In this document: in pieces, positions 1 to 6,657 of the stretch
How positions within the stretch are numbered: position 1 is the stretch's first letter
How the letters are laid out: every line of letters starts with the position of its first letter
NCBI GenBank assembly: GCA_964586225.1
Contig: CAZPHD010000050.1
Location: 1 to 20,303, forward strand
Length of the DNA: 20,303 nt
Direction of reading: 5' to 3'
From: JANJUB01 sp964586225
GTDB lineage: Bacteria > Armatimonadota > Fimbriimonadia > Fimbriimonadales > Fimbriimonadaceae
Translations under genes and position numbers: made by a program
The notes under the pieces: generated by a model
Databases searched by the model: none
The model's input: only the letters and a program-made list of their open reading frames with translations
Told to the model about the DNA's origin: nothing

Positions 1-445
1 GCGAGGCCACCAAGGACCGGGTGACCGGGTGCAGCATGGCCGGATTTCTGACCGCGCCGATGCCGGCGGCGGCGGCGGCGCGCGCCGACATGGGATGCAG
101 CATGTCGTTCAGGTTTTCAAACATCATCTTCCAGTTGGCCCGGTAGCGGGTAAGGGCCCCCGCGGTCGCGCCAGGGATTTCGGTGGGCGTGCCATCAAGC
201 TTGACTCGGACATCGCGATTCCCACCGCCGCCATGGCCCCACACGAGAATGATCGCGTCGTCCTCCGCCTTGAAGATGAACTTGTCCCCCATCGGCGGGC
301 TCATTTGCTCGGGCGTGCGCCCTGGGGTCTGATCTTCAACGTAGATCCACTCGCCGTCCAGTTCTTGATGAGTGCTCTGACTTGGCATGGTGATGGTTGA
401 GACGAGCAACGACAGCGCCGCGGGGTGGAAAAGGAGTTGCATCAT
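1..445 (-). CDS. Secreted protein of unknown function, lipocalin-like N-terminal part (3' end outside window)
   Basis: The minus strand is open without a stop from an ATG at 445 to the window edge, giving about 148 residues. The first 20 or so residues are hydrophobic (MMQLLFHPAALSLLVSTITM) and look like a signal peptide. They are followed by ELDGEWIYVEDQTPG, the opening 'L-x-G-x-W' strand seen in small exported lipocalin-like or TIGR03067-like domains, and then a strand pair around RDVRVKLDGTPTEIPG. An alanine-rich run (SARAAAAAGIGAV) coded by GCC/GGC triplets follows. The motif MLHP occurs twice near the edge (MLHPMSA and MLHPVTR). There are two ATGs in tandem (445 and 442) and no clear ribosome binding site. 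It is divergent from the arsR-type operon. The family call is weak; that it is a gene is fairly likely from codon pattern and the signal peptide. Confidence 0.62.
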   Translation of the reverse strand, partial: MMQLLFHPAALSLLVSTITMPSQSTHQELDGEWIYVEDQTPGRTPEQMSPPMGDKFIFKAEDDAIILVWGHGGGGNRDVRVKLDGTPTEIPGATAGALTRYRANWKMMFENLNDMLHPMSARAAAAAGIGAVRNPAMLHPVTRSLVAS

Positions 446-526
446 AGCGTTGAGTGCATGTTGGCTGATTCGTCGCGCGAATTGCCATCAGCCGTGTCGA
501 GCGCCGCCCAAATTGTGGCCCATATA

Positions 527-548
527 TATTTCGGATTTTTCCGATATA
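527..548. promoter_or_regulatory. Candidate ArsR-type operator (imperfect palindrome)
   Basis: The arms TATTTCGGA (527-535) and TCCGATATA (540-548) match as an inverted repeat at 8 of 9 positions around a TTTT centre. The site overlaps the -10 hexamer TATACT (545-550) of the downstream repressor gene. That is the expected place for autorepression by a small ArsR-family dimer. Binding is inferred, not shown. Confidence 0.55.
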
Positions 549-550
549 CT
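545..550 (+). promoter_or_regulatory. -10 element giving a leaderless arsR-type transcript
   Basis: TATACT is followed by exactly six bases (GTAATC) and then the ATG at 557. With the usual -10 to +1 distance, transcription would start on the A of the start codon. No Shine-Dalgarno sequence lies upstream of this ATG, which supports a leaderless reading. No good -35 hexamer is visible at 16-18 bp. Confidence 0.5.
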
Positions 551-556
551 GTAATC

Positions 557-898
557 ATGAATGCGACCGCTGACTGCTTTTCGTGTTTGGCTAATCCGAT
601 TCGAAGGCTGGTGCTGGATGAACTGAGAAACGGACCTTCGACCGTCGAAGCCCTTTGGCAAAAAGTGAGTCAACACAGACCATCTTCGAGAAGCGGTTTC
701 TCTGAGCACCTAGCCGTGCTCAGAAGCGCTCGAATGGTCTCGGTGACGGTCCGGAGGACGGTGCGTGTTTACGAACTTGATCCCGCCGGGTTTGTGCCCG
801 TGATGGACTGGGTGGATCAGTACGATGCATTCTGGACTCAAAAGCTCGCCAACCTGTCGAACTACCTAGAAAAGAAACAACCCCATGAAGCACCTTAG
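557..898 (+). CDS. ArsR/SmtB-family winged-helix transcriptional repressor
   Basis: A 113-residue protein beginning MNATADCFSCLANPIRRLVL, matching the ArsR-family first helix ('ALANPIRRLVLDEL'). A helix-turn-helix and recognition helix (SRSGFSEHLAVLRSARMV) follow, then a wing with the RRTVRVYEL strand. No cysteine cluster typical of a metal sensor is present. It resembles the ArsR members paired with SRPBCC proteins (SdpR/YdfF-like type) rather than metal-responsive ones. The ATG at 557 was chosen over an upstream in-frame start at 425 because family homology begins at 557, because the -10 hexamer sits six bases before it, and because the upstream reading would cross the operator. Its 3' end overlaps the next gene by 14 bases. 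Likely autoregulated. Confidence 0.88.
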   Translation: MNATADCFSCLANPIRRLVLDELRNGPSTVEALWQKVSQHRPSSRSGFSEHLAVLRSARMVSVTVRRTVRVYELDPAGFVPVMDWVDQYDAFWTQKLANLSNYLEKKQPHEAP

Positions 899-1403
899 AA
901 AGACGCTCATCCTTAAACACCCGATCGAGGACGTGTGGTGTGCTCTGACAAGCGCGGAAGCGCTTGCGGAGTGGCTCATGCCCAACACCTTCACAGAAGC
1001 AACGCCGGGCACGCGATTCAGATTCCAATATGATCCGGATCCAATCTGTGCAAGTGGCATTGTCGAGTGCGAAGTGATCGCGGCTGAGAAGCCGTACTCG
1101 ATGGTGTGGCGGTGGCAGAATGGCCCCCAACATATCGGAGGGCCAACGCCCCCGGTCATGCAGATCGAGTGGACGCTTGAGGCCATTGAGGGTGGCACTC
1201 GCCTGACATTGATTCAAACGGGCTTGAGAGGGCAACCCTGGTTTATCCCGTTTGCGATGAGCTTCGGCTGGAGTGCCTACCTGAGAAAACTGCTGCCGAA
1301 GGTGCTCGTCAATGTCACGTCTGGATCGTTCACCCCCGGAGCCATTCCTCTTGAGAAGAGACTGTACAAGGCGACCCAGCTACCGCCCGAGGTCACGAGA
1401 TGA
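885..1403 (+). CDS. SRPBCC/AHSA1-domain protein
   Basis: A 172-residue protein with an activator-of-Hsp90-ATPase-homology (AHSA1) type START-like fold. An N-terminal strand (KTLILKHPIEDVWCALTSAE) leads to the typical 'EW..P' segment (AEWLMPNTFTEATPGTRFRF). Then come strands ending in IEWTLEAIEGGTRLTLIQTG and a C-terminal helix (FGWSAYLRKLLPKVL). Proteins of this type bind hydrophobic ligands and are very often the second gene after an ArsR repressor, as here. The start ATG lies inside the repressor gene (14-base overlap) and the stop overlaps the next ATG, so the three genes should be translationally coupled. The ligand cannot be deduced. Confidence 0.86.
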   Translation: MKHLRKTLILKHPIEDVWCALTSAEALAEWLMPNTFTEATPGTRFRFQYDPDPICASGIVECEVIAAEKPYSMVWRWQNGPQHIGGPTPPVMQIEWTLEAIEGGTRLTLIQTGLRGQPWFIPFAMSFGWSAYLRKLLPKVLVNVTSGSFTPGAIPLEKRLYKATQLPPEVTR

Positions 1404-1795
1404 ACAACTTGTTGCGAGTCCTCGGGACCGTCGTTGGCATCGTGGCAAGCGGCGTGATTCTCACGGTTGCGGTGGTCTGGTTGTATTCGACGTTTCTGTC
1501 GCCCGGTCTGCCTACGGCAGAATATTCGCAATTCGCCCAGACATCAGGTCCATGGATCAGCGTTGTGGCAGGTCCACCAATTACCTACCTGTGGTTAAGG
1601 CTTGCAACCGGGAGTGTTTCGGCCGGAGTTGCCGGGCGGATCGCATTTTGGATCATGGGCATCTACCTGATGGTTGACCTCGCCGTCCTCGCGGGTACCC
1701 AGGCGTCGGGGTCGGTTTGGCTTTTCGCGCTCGTCTCGGCTCTTGGTCGTAGCATCGCGGCGTGGTTGGCCGTCCGGTCTCGATCCTCGGGGTGA
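1400..1795 (+). CDS. Small integral membrane protein of unknown function
   Basis: A 131-residue protein with about four hydrophobic segments: roughly residues 5-30 (VLGTVVGIVASGVILTVAVV), 50-65, 75-97 (GVAGRIAFWIMGIYLMVDLA) and 102-124, ending in a short basic tail (RSRSSG). The ATG at 1400 overlaps the stop of the AHSA1-type gene in an ATGA arrangement, so it belongs to the ArsR-controlled operon. Small membrane proteins are common third members of such operons, but I recognise no named family. No terminator is visible in the 107 bases that separate it from the convergent cassette. Confidence 0.78.
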   Translation: MNNLLRVLGTVVGIVASGVILTVAVVWLYSTFLSPGLPTAEYSQFAQTSGPWISVVAGPPITYLWLRLATGSVSAGVAGRIAFWIMGIYLMVDLAVLAGTQASGSVWLFALVSALGRSIAAWLAVRSRSSG

Positions 1796-1902
1796 CTCGA
1801 TGTACCATGCGTGCTTAACCGCTACTGACGGTCAATCACGCGAAGCAAACGGAAACGAGGAGAACTGGTACACCGAATTGGACGCACTCAGAACTTGTCT
1901 AT

Positions 1903-2493
1903 TCAGAACCCGACTTGCTTGTTCCAGTCGGCCAAGTGCATCTCGATCCTGGCAAACTCCGCAGGAAGCAACAAACGGTTATGAGCGATGAAGTTCCTCG
2001 CTTTCTCAAGCTCCTCAAACTTCTGCTTGATCCACGCCTGCGTGGGGATGATGTCGGAGAAGTCGTCCCACTTGGCGATGACAATGTCGGCCAAGTGACC
2101 GAACTCAACCCAATACAACTTGCCCCGGTTTTGCCCTTCCAACCACGAATTTCTTGCCGAATCGTCTTCCCGCCTGTTAGCAAACTCGCGAATCTTGGCG
2201 GGCACGGCCGCTTCCCACCAATTGGTGCCGTACTTGTCTTCGAGCCGATCTCGGATGAACTCTCGAACACTGTTCTCGAAGCAGTTGAGATAGGCGTAGA
2301 TGCGAGCCATTCTTAGGGCTTCGTTGCGAGACTGCAGGCCGAACGATGAGAGAACTTCACCGAACAGGCTCTCCTCCGTCGTTCGTAAGTCGTGACCGAG
2401 TTGGACACCCGCCCTTCGGAAATCCTCCGCTTCCAATTCGAACATGAGGCCGCGAAAGAGGAAATCGCGAAGGTCCTTGGACTTACTCTTCAA
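1903..2493 (-). CDS. Swt1-like HEPN-domain protein (candidate RNase toxin or effector)
   Basis: A 196-residue protein. The C-terminal part carries the HEPN signature R-X4-H as KARNFIAH (R166 and H171), preceded by the helix pattern GKLYWVEFGHLADIVIAKW seen in Swt1-type HEPN proteins. HEPN domains with an intact RX4-6H are typically metal-independent RNases in toxin-antitoxin, abortive-infection and CRISPR effectors. An N-terminal helical region with NCFENSVREFI (about residues 70-80) matches the first HEPN helices. The start is TTG at 2493: GGGAG lies seven bases upstream, and the start overlaps the DUF5343 stop by 11 bases, implying coupled translation. It is the last gene of the cassette. 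RNase activity is inferred from the motif only. Confidence 0.8.
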   Translation of the reverse strand: MKSKSKDLRDFLFRGLMFELEAEDFRRAGVQLGHDLRTTEESLFGEVLSSFGLQSRNEALRMARIYAYLNCFENSVREFIRDRLEDKYGTNWWEAAVPAKIREFANRREDDSARNSWLEGQNRGKLYWVEFGHLADIVIAKWDDFSDIIPTQAWIKQKFEELEKARNFIAHNRLLLPAEFARIEMHLADWNKQVGF

Positions 2494-3103
2494 GCAAGTT
2501 CTCCCTCAATGCGCGAAAGATGGCATTGAACACCTCGATATCCTTCGTGGCTGGCAGGTGAATCTCGATGTTGTAATGAAGCCCCGTCGAAAACTTGCGA
2601 CCCGTTGCAAGTGGCTTCTCATTCCCCGTCTCGCCAATGCCTCCAGGCTCTTCTTCGGCCTGCTTCGCTGGGCTTCCCTTGGCGCTGTGGTCGGCCAACT
2701 TCCAAAAGGCGAGGAAGGTCGCAGCCGCAAGCTTTGCCTTCGGTTCGTCGAGCCCGCCTTCGCTCTTGAACTTGCCCTCGATGGCAACTCGGTCGGAATC
2801 AGATAAGTTCTCGTTGATCTGAAACAGGCTGCTGTAGGTCTCGCGTAGCGCAGCCCCAAGCACCTGTTTGGACTTGGATTTGTCGCGATAGGCGTGGTAG
2901 ACCGCCGTCGGTGTTCCGTCCGCTGTCAGGAACCCAATCGCCTTTAGGACCGGAATAATCGACCGATCACCACTTGATGTGAAACCGATGCCCTTCAGAT
3001 GCGCCTGGGTGAACTTGGCCGGAGGTGCCCCTTCGACGATCTTCGCCAGCACCTTGGGCACATTGGCCGTGCCACTTGCCATGTAAACGATGGGGAGACC
3101 CAT
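2483..3103 (-). CDS. DUF5343-family protein
   Basis: A 206-residue protein. The N-terminal half resembles DUF5343: it begins MGLPIVYMASGTANVPKVL, has a 'P..fT..hL..iGF.SS.DR.iIPvLK.iGFL..DG.PT..Y..YRD' pattern with winged-helix character, and a later segment ETYSSLFQINENLSD. A variable linker follows, and the C-terminus (FSTGLHYNIEIHLPATKD) matches the 'inI.IHLP' ending common in this family. I set the start at ATG 3103, not the upstream TTG at 3193, because GGGAGG lies six bases before the ATG and homology begins there. It is 34 bases downstream of the nuclease gene and overlaps the HEPN gene. The molecular role is unknown; a DNA-binding or antitoxin/sensor role is possible. Confidence 0.82.
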   Translation of the reverse strand: MGLPIVYMASGTANVPKVLAKIVEGAPPAKFTQAHLKGIGFTSSGDRSIIPVLKAIGFLTADGTPTAVYHAYRDKSKSKQVLGAALRETYSSLFQINENLSDSDRVAIEGKFKSEGGLDEPKAKLAAATFLAFWKLADHSAKGSPAKQAEEEPGGIGETGNEKPLATGRKFSTGLHYNIEIHLPATKDIEVFNAIFRALRENLLEE

Positions 3104-3137
3104 TAGCGTCCTCCCGCTTTCTGCTCTTGTCGTTGCT

Positions 3138-3668
3138 TCATTCGCTAGTTTCTCCCAGATCGGCTTTCCCGCCACCTCCACACGCTGTCTCAATCAGGTC
3201 CCATCGCCCCGCGTAATCCTCGATAGAGTGCACGGTGTAGGGCGTCTTGGCCGGGGGGACGGCGACGGCTCGGACCTTGCTGTCGTTGTGCGCCTGCCCG
3301 TTCTTGCCGGGCGTATCGATCCAGAGTTGATGGTTCTCGCGCACAATCTTCGAGAACACGCTCGACGGGATGATGTAGTACTCCCAGTCCGCCGAGGATT
3401 CGATTTCGGGAATGCCCGCCAACACCCAAAAGAAGCCGGGGCCGTATTCGTGCTCCGCCTTCGTGCCGACGGACACCGTCTTATCCCGCCCCGGCCGATA
3501 GGTCTTCACCTGGACGTGAGCAAACCGCGTCCCCGCCTTGTTGCTTACCAGCACGTCGGTGTTCGGGCAATTACCGAGGGTCAGCACCGCCACCAGCCCG
3601 CGCCTACATAGCTCGCCCGCGACGAAGAACTGGCTCGCCGCCCCACGATGCGATTTGTCTTCAGCCAC
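3138..3668 (-). CDS. PD-(D/E)XK-like nuclease-fold protein
   Basis: A 176-residue protein. The N-terminal third has the spaced acidic/basic motif of a PD-(D/E)XK nuclease: GELCRRG (E19), NTDVLV (D38) and HVQVKT (Q53, K55), i.e. E...D...QxK, as in PDDEXK_5-type proteins. A strand-rich segment follows (FFWVLAGIPEIESSADWEYYIIP), which is normal for these small enzymes, and an Asp/Trp-rich tail (IEDYAGRWDLI). The start is GTG at 3668. A weak GAAGGA site lies about ten bases upstream. It is the first gene of the cassette shared with DUF5343 and HEPN proteins. Nuclease activity is inferred; some annotated relatives carry unrelated names, so the family should be checked by structure. Confidence 0.7.
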   Translation of the reverse strand: MAEDKSHRGAASQFFVAGELCRRGLVAVLTLGNCPNTDVLVSNKAGTRFAHVQVKTYRPGRDKTVSVGTKAEHEYGPGFFWVLAGIPEIESSADWEYYIIPSSVFSKIVRENHQLWIDTPGKNGQAHNDSKVRAVAVPPAKTPYTVHSIEDYAGRWDLIETACGGGGKADLGETSE

Positions 3669-3735
3669 TAGTTTCTAATCCTTCATCAAAAGTAGACGCA
3701 ACACTAAATGTATTGGTTGCAACAAGATTGGACGC

Positions 3736-3760
3736 GGTCGAAAGTTTAAATCCCGTCCGG
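3736..3760 (+). other. tRNA T-arm-like remnant (possible old attachment site)
   Basis: The plus strand reads GGTCGAAAGTTTAAATCCCG followed by TCCGG. This matches the generic tRNA variable loop, T-arm and 3' acceptor pattern at most positions, but one side of the T-stem no longer pairs, so it is not a working tRNA. It could be the scar of an integration event next to tRNA-Glu, or chance. Weak call. Confidence 0.25.
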
Positions 3761-3762
3761 TT

Positions 3763-3807
3763 GGTTCAGATTGTGAACCTGAGGATAATCGAGTTTTGAG
3801 CCTGAGG
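3763..3807. repeat. Small inverted repeat and two direct repeats between cassette and tRNA
   Basis: GGTTCA (3763-3768) and TGAACC (3774-3779) form a perfect 6-bp inverted repeat around five bases. TGAACCTGAGG (3774-3784) recurs as TGAGCCTGAGG (3797-3807), 23 bp apart, about two helical turns. Possible uses are a binding site or processing hairpin downstream of the tRNA. No T-run follows, so it is not a classic terminator. Confidence 0.4.
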
Positions 3808-3812
3808 GTGTT

Positions 3813-3889
3813 TGGTACTCCGGAGGGGATTCGAACCCCCGATCTTCGCCGTGAGAGGGCGATGTCCTGAACCGCTAGACGACCGGAGC
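3813..3889 (-). tRNA. tRNA-Glu (anticodon CTC)
   Basis: On the minus strand a full cloverleaf can be read: acceptor GCTCCGG paired with CCGGAGT (last pair G-U), D-arm TCGTCTAGCGGTTCAGGA, anticodon arm TCGCCCTCTCACGGCGA with CTC in the loop, and T-arm GGGGGTTCGAATCCCC. The 3' discriminator A and CCA are encoded. The anticodon-arm wording is closely that of bacterial tRNA-Glu. It is transcribed in the same direction as the flagellar operon upstream and the defence-like cassette downstream. Confidence 0.95.
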
Positions 3890-3906
3890 ACGCTTCAGCG
3901 ACCAAG

Positions 3907-3936
3907 ATTATACCCGTCACGGGGTCCCGATGCCAA
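3907..3936 (-). promoter_or_regulatory. Strong sigma-70 type promoter for tRNA-Glu
   Basis: TTGGCA (3931-3936) and a perfect TATAAT (3907-3912) are separated by 18 bp. The predicted start near 3900 gives about a 10-base leader before the mature tRNA. The promoter overlaps the last codons and stop of the upstream coding sequence, so the tRNA does not depend on operon read-through. Confidence 0.8.
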
Positions 3937-4540
3937 CCTTGCGAGGCGTCGGAAGCTTGCCCAAAAACTCCTTGAAAACCAGCTTCGAAGCGTTCATTGC
4001 CGCCCGCTGATTCTGCTCAATCACCTGCTGCGCCGAGGGCCCAGGCCGACCCACCTTCAACTGGACCTTGCCTTCCTTCACCTCAAACACAAACTTCGCC
4101 GTCTTCGTGTCCCAAAGCCAGCCATGAATCCGAGCATCGGTGATCAAGACCGAACCCGGAGGCGGAGGATTGCCGCCCAGGGAACCTTCCTTGCTCTGAA
4201 GTTCCTCAACCACCAGCAAAGCCACATACCGCGGTTTCCACCGCTCGATCAGCTTGTCGATCGCATCCTTGTCCCACCCGGAGAGCTCATCCAGCTTGAA
4301 GCCGTGCTCCTTTTCGGACAGTCCCATCTGGACCGGCGAAACGGTCGGGATGCCTTTGGTCTCAAAGTCGTTCACGGTCTGACCGCGAACCAGCAGGCGT
4401 AGGGAAGTGACCTCATCCGGCGCGACTTCAGCCTTGAACTGAACCGGCAGGAGCAACAGCCAATCGCGGTTCTTCTTGTTCTGAGGCTCGCCGCCCGCCA
4501 TCGAGGCGAGCAGGGATACGATCAAGCACATCGTGATCAT
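3917..4540 (-). CDS. Putative exported protein of unknown function, coupled to flhB
   Basis: A 207-residue protein. The first 17 residues (MITMCLIVSLLASMAGG) look like a signal peptide. The mature part contains WLLLLPVQFKAEVAPDEV, a helical GWDKDAIDKLIERWKPRYVA and a strand stretch GWLWDTKTAKFVFEVKEGKV, ending with a helix (NQRAAMNASKLVFKEFLGKL). The ATG at 4540 overlaps the flhB stop (ATGA), giving firm evidence of co-translation and a start at this position. An ATG three codons later is an alternative. No flagellar family is recognised. The alternating strand/helix pattern with 'LLLPVQF' recalls periplasmic CsgG/TolB-N-like domains, but this is only a resemblance. Its place at the end of the flagellar operon suggests an envelope role linked to the flagellum. 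Confidence 0.74.
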   Translation of the reverse strand: MITMCLIVSLLASMAGGEPQNKKNRDWLLLLPVQFKAEVAPDEVTSLRLLVRGQTVNDFETKGIPTVSPVQMGLSEKEHGFKLDELSGWDKDAIDKLIERWKPRYVALLVVEELQSKEGSLGGNPPPPGSVLITDARIHGWLWDTKTAKFVFEVKEGKVQLKVGRPGPSAQQVIEQNQRAAMNASKLVFKEFLGKLPTPRKVGIGTP

Positions 4541-5601
4541 CGAACAGACTTTACCGTGCGATACACGTAAGCGAGCACTTCGGCCACCGCCTGGAACAGC
4601 TCGCGCGGGATGAAATCGCCAATTTCGCATTTCTTATAGAGTTGACGCGCGAGCGGCGGATTCGGCACGATCGGCACGCCGGACTCCTTGGCGATCTCTC
4701 GAATGCGAAGCGCGATCAAGTCTTGGCCCTTCGCCACCACCTGCGGCGCGTACGCCTTGCCAACCTCATACTCGGCGGCCACCGAGAAGTGGGTCGGGTT
4801 GGTGATGATCACATCGGCGTCGCGGACGGCTTGCATCATGCGCTTACTGTTTCGGCGACGAGCTCGCATCATCGCCATGCGGAGTTCGGGGCTTTGCTCC
4901 TGCTCCTTCATTTCCTGTTTGACCTCTTGCTTGGTCATCTTCAGCTGCTTTTCGGTCTGCTTGCGTTGGAACAGATAGTCGGCGGCGGCGAGGATCAGCC
5001 ACGCGATACCCACGCGAATCAAGATCGTGTGAAGCACCTCTCCGATCGTGCCCAGCATGACGTATGCGGGCGAGCCGGCGAGCGCGACAAGGTCGTCCCA
5101 CCGCGCTTGAATGCAACTCCAAGCGAGGTATCCAAAGAGAACGCTCTTGATGGTCGCTTTGAGACCCTCGACAGTTGCCTGCGCCGAGAACATCCTCTTG
5201 AAGCCTTGAAGGGGATTGATTTTGTTGAAGTTGGGCTTGAGCGCCTCTCCGCTCATGACAAAGCCAACTTGAGCGAAGTTTGCAACCAGACCGATGCCCA
5301 TGATCACGGCCAGCAGCGGCATGAATGCGGACAGCGGCCCGCTCACCTGGGACCAACTGAACTGGAGCATGGTCGTCGGCGTGACTTCCTCGGGTACGGC
5401 GCGGAGGCTTTCCACAAACGAGTGGCGGAACGCTCCGGCAAGGCTGGCAAAAATCGGCGGCAGAGCGATGATCATCGCGCAGATCATCAGGGCGGAGTTC
5501 AGATCCTGCGACTTGGCGACGGTTCCTTTGCGGCGGGCCTGTTGACGCCGCCGCGGAGTAGCCTCTTCTGTCCTTTCTTGGCCGGAGTCCTGCTGCGACA
5601 C
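4537..5601 (-). CDS. flhB: Flagellar type III export apparatus switch protein FlhB
   Basis: A 354-residue membrane protein that switches export from rod/hook to filament substrates. The N-terminus (GQERTEEATPRRRQQARRKG) is the standard FlhB opening. Four hydrophobic segments follow (about 36-58, 90-115, 145-165 and 190-212), then a charged linker (KMTKQEVKQEMKEQEQ) and the cytoplasmic domain. The autocleavage motif NPTH is intact at residues 268-271 (ITNPTHFSVA). Length is normal for the family. The start is GTG at 5601, one base after the fliR stop, with AGGAGG nine bases upstream. It is coupled to the downstream exported protein by a 4-base overlap. Confidence 0.97.
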   Translation of the reverse strand: MSQQDSGQERTEEATPRRRQQARRKGTVAKSQDLNSALMICAMIIALPPIFASLAGAFRHSFVESLRAVPEEVTPTTMLQFSWSQVSGPLSAFMPLLAVIMGIGLVANFAQVGFVMSGEALKPNFNKINPLQGFKRMFSAQATVEGLKATIKSVLFGYLAWSCIQARWDDLVALAGSPAYVMLGTIGEVLHTILIRVGIAWLILAAADYLFQRKQTEKQLKMTKQEVKQEMKEQEQSPELRMAMMRARRRNSKRMMQAVRDADVIITNPTHFSVAAEYEVGKAYAPQVVAKGQDLIALRIREIAKESGVPIVPNPPLARQLYKKCEIGDFIPRELFQAVAEVLAYVYRTVKSVR

Positions 5602-5602
5602 G

Positions 5603-6373
5603 CTATGGACCCTCCTGGAGGCCGACAGTCAGCCCACTCACCGCCCACTCCACGCCCGTTTGGACGGTGCCGACGAGGGCGGGAATGCTGATGCTGAGGG
5701 CAATCATGCCCATGATGGTCTTGGCGGGCATGCCGACCAAGAACACATGCATTTGAGGGACTGCTCGGTTCACGAGACCCAGGGCCGCATCGACGACGAT
5801 GCTGACCGCCGCGATAGGCGCTGCCATCTGGAGGGCGAGCAACGTCATCTGGCCGAGGAGTCCAACGAGCGACGTCTGGATCGGACCCATCATGTCCGCG
5901 CTGAGCGTGGGCAAGTTCTGATAGCTTTGCAGGAACGCACCGAGCATTAGGTGATGGGCGTCCACCTGGAGGAAGACCATCAGGCCGAGCATGTACTTGA
6001 ACTGACCAATGACACTCACGGGCACTCCGGTCAGCGGATTCAATATTTGGCTCATGCCCAAGCCCATCATGAGATCCGCCATGGCACCCGCCATCGACAC
6101 GGCATGAAGCACCAAGCTAAAGAATGTCCCGATCAACAGGCCGGAGAGGGCTTCATTGCCGATCGCCAGGGCAAACTCGCCGAGATCGGCGGGCACGGCT
6201 CCGACGGTCGGCCGGACTGCAAACGTCAGCGCCATCGAAAGCGCGAGCGTGATGAACACGCGGATCGTCACCGGAAGATTGGCGGCGCCAAACACAGGCG
6301 CGGCAAGCATCATTCCCGAGCAACGCACGAACACCAAGAAGAAGGTGTAGATGGTGATCGTGTCGAGCGGCAT
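5603..6373 (-). CDS. fliR: Flagellar export apparatus membrane protein FliR
   Basis: A 256-residue, strongly hydrophobic protein with about six to eight membrane segments. It contains the family-typical stretches FVRCSGMMLAAPVFG near the N-terminus, GEFALAIGNEALSGLLIG in the middle, and PQMHVFLVGMPAKTIMGM near the C-terminus. FliR forms part of the FliPQR export gate. I placed the start at ATG 6373 because homology begins there and it lies two bases after the fliQ stop; an in-frame extension upstream runs into fliQ and is not family sequence. Confidence 0.96.
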   Translation of the reverse strand: MPLDTITIYTFFLVFVRCSGMMLAAPVFGAANLPVTIRVFITLALSMALTFAVRPTVGAVPADLGEFALAIGNEALSGLLIGTFFSLVLHAVSMAGAMADLMMGLGMSQILNPLTGVPVSVIGQFKYMLGLMVFLQVDAHHLMLGAFLQSYQNLPTLSADMMGPIQTSLVGLLGQMTLLALQMAAPIAAVSIVVDAALGLVNRAVPQMHVFLVGMPAKTIMGMIALSISIPALVGTVQTGVEWAVSGLTVGLQEGP

Positions 6374-6375
6374 GT

Positions 6376-6657
6376 CTAGATTCCTACGGGCAGGCTCACG
6401 CGAGCGGCATGGTCGAAACACGTCGCCATGAACGACACGAGCGTCGTTAGCATCCAATGCCCCATCAGGGCGAGCACCGCACCAACGCCGAGTAACTTAG
6501 GCACAAACGTGAGCGTGGCTTCTTGAACCTGCGTGACCGCTTGGAAGACACTGACCGCCACGCCAGCAAAGAGCGTCACGGCAAGCACAGGCAGGGAGAC
6601 CATGAGCCCCATTTGAAGGCCCTGGCGACCGATATCGAGCAGGCTGGATTGCTCCAT
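6376..6657 (-). CDS. fliQ: Flagellar export apparatus protein FliQ
   Basis: A 93-residue protein with two membrane helices (MVSLPVLAVTLFAGVAVSVF and the region around VLALMGHWMLTTLVSFM). They flank the conserved QAVTQVQEATLTFVPKLL loop that is the hallmark of FliQ. The length is typical (about 90). It starts immediately after the fliP stop and ends two bases before fliR. Confidence 0.97.
   Translation of the reverse strand: MEQSSLLDIGRQGLQMGLMVSLPVLAVTLFAGVAVSVFQAVTQVQEATLTFVPKLLGVGAVLALMGHWMLTTLVSFMATCFDHAARVSLPVGI

Noticed and set aside
1801..1872. TGTACCA and TGGTACA inverted repeat in the convergent gap
   Set aside because: Seven-base arms with about 60 bases between them are readily expected by chance, and no element-like content lies between.
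2032..2045. Perfect palindrome CCACGCCTGCGTGG, resembling proteobacterial dispersed repeats translated as 'IPAQAGI'
   Set aside because: It lies in the conserved segment just before the HEPN R-X4-H motif (IIPTQAWIKQKFEELEKARN), which fits the family. No second copy was seen in the window.
4642..5691. Long plus-strand open frame antisense to flhB (and a similar one at 12758-13801 antisense to the halogenase-like gene)
   Set aside because: The opposite strand encodes well-conserved proteins with intact motifs. The antisense translations are His/Arg-rich and lack domain patterns, as expected from GC-rich shadow frames.
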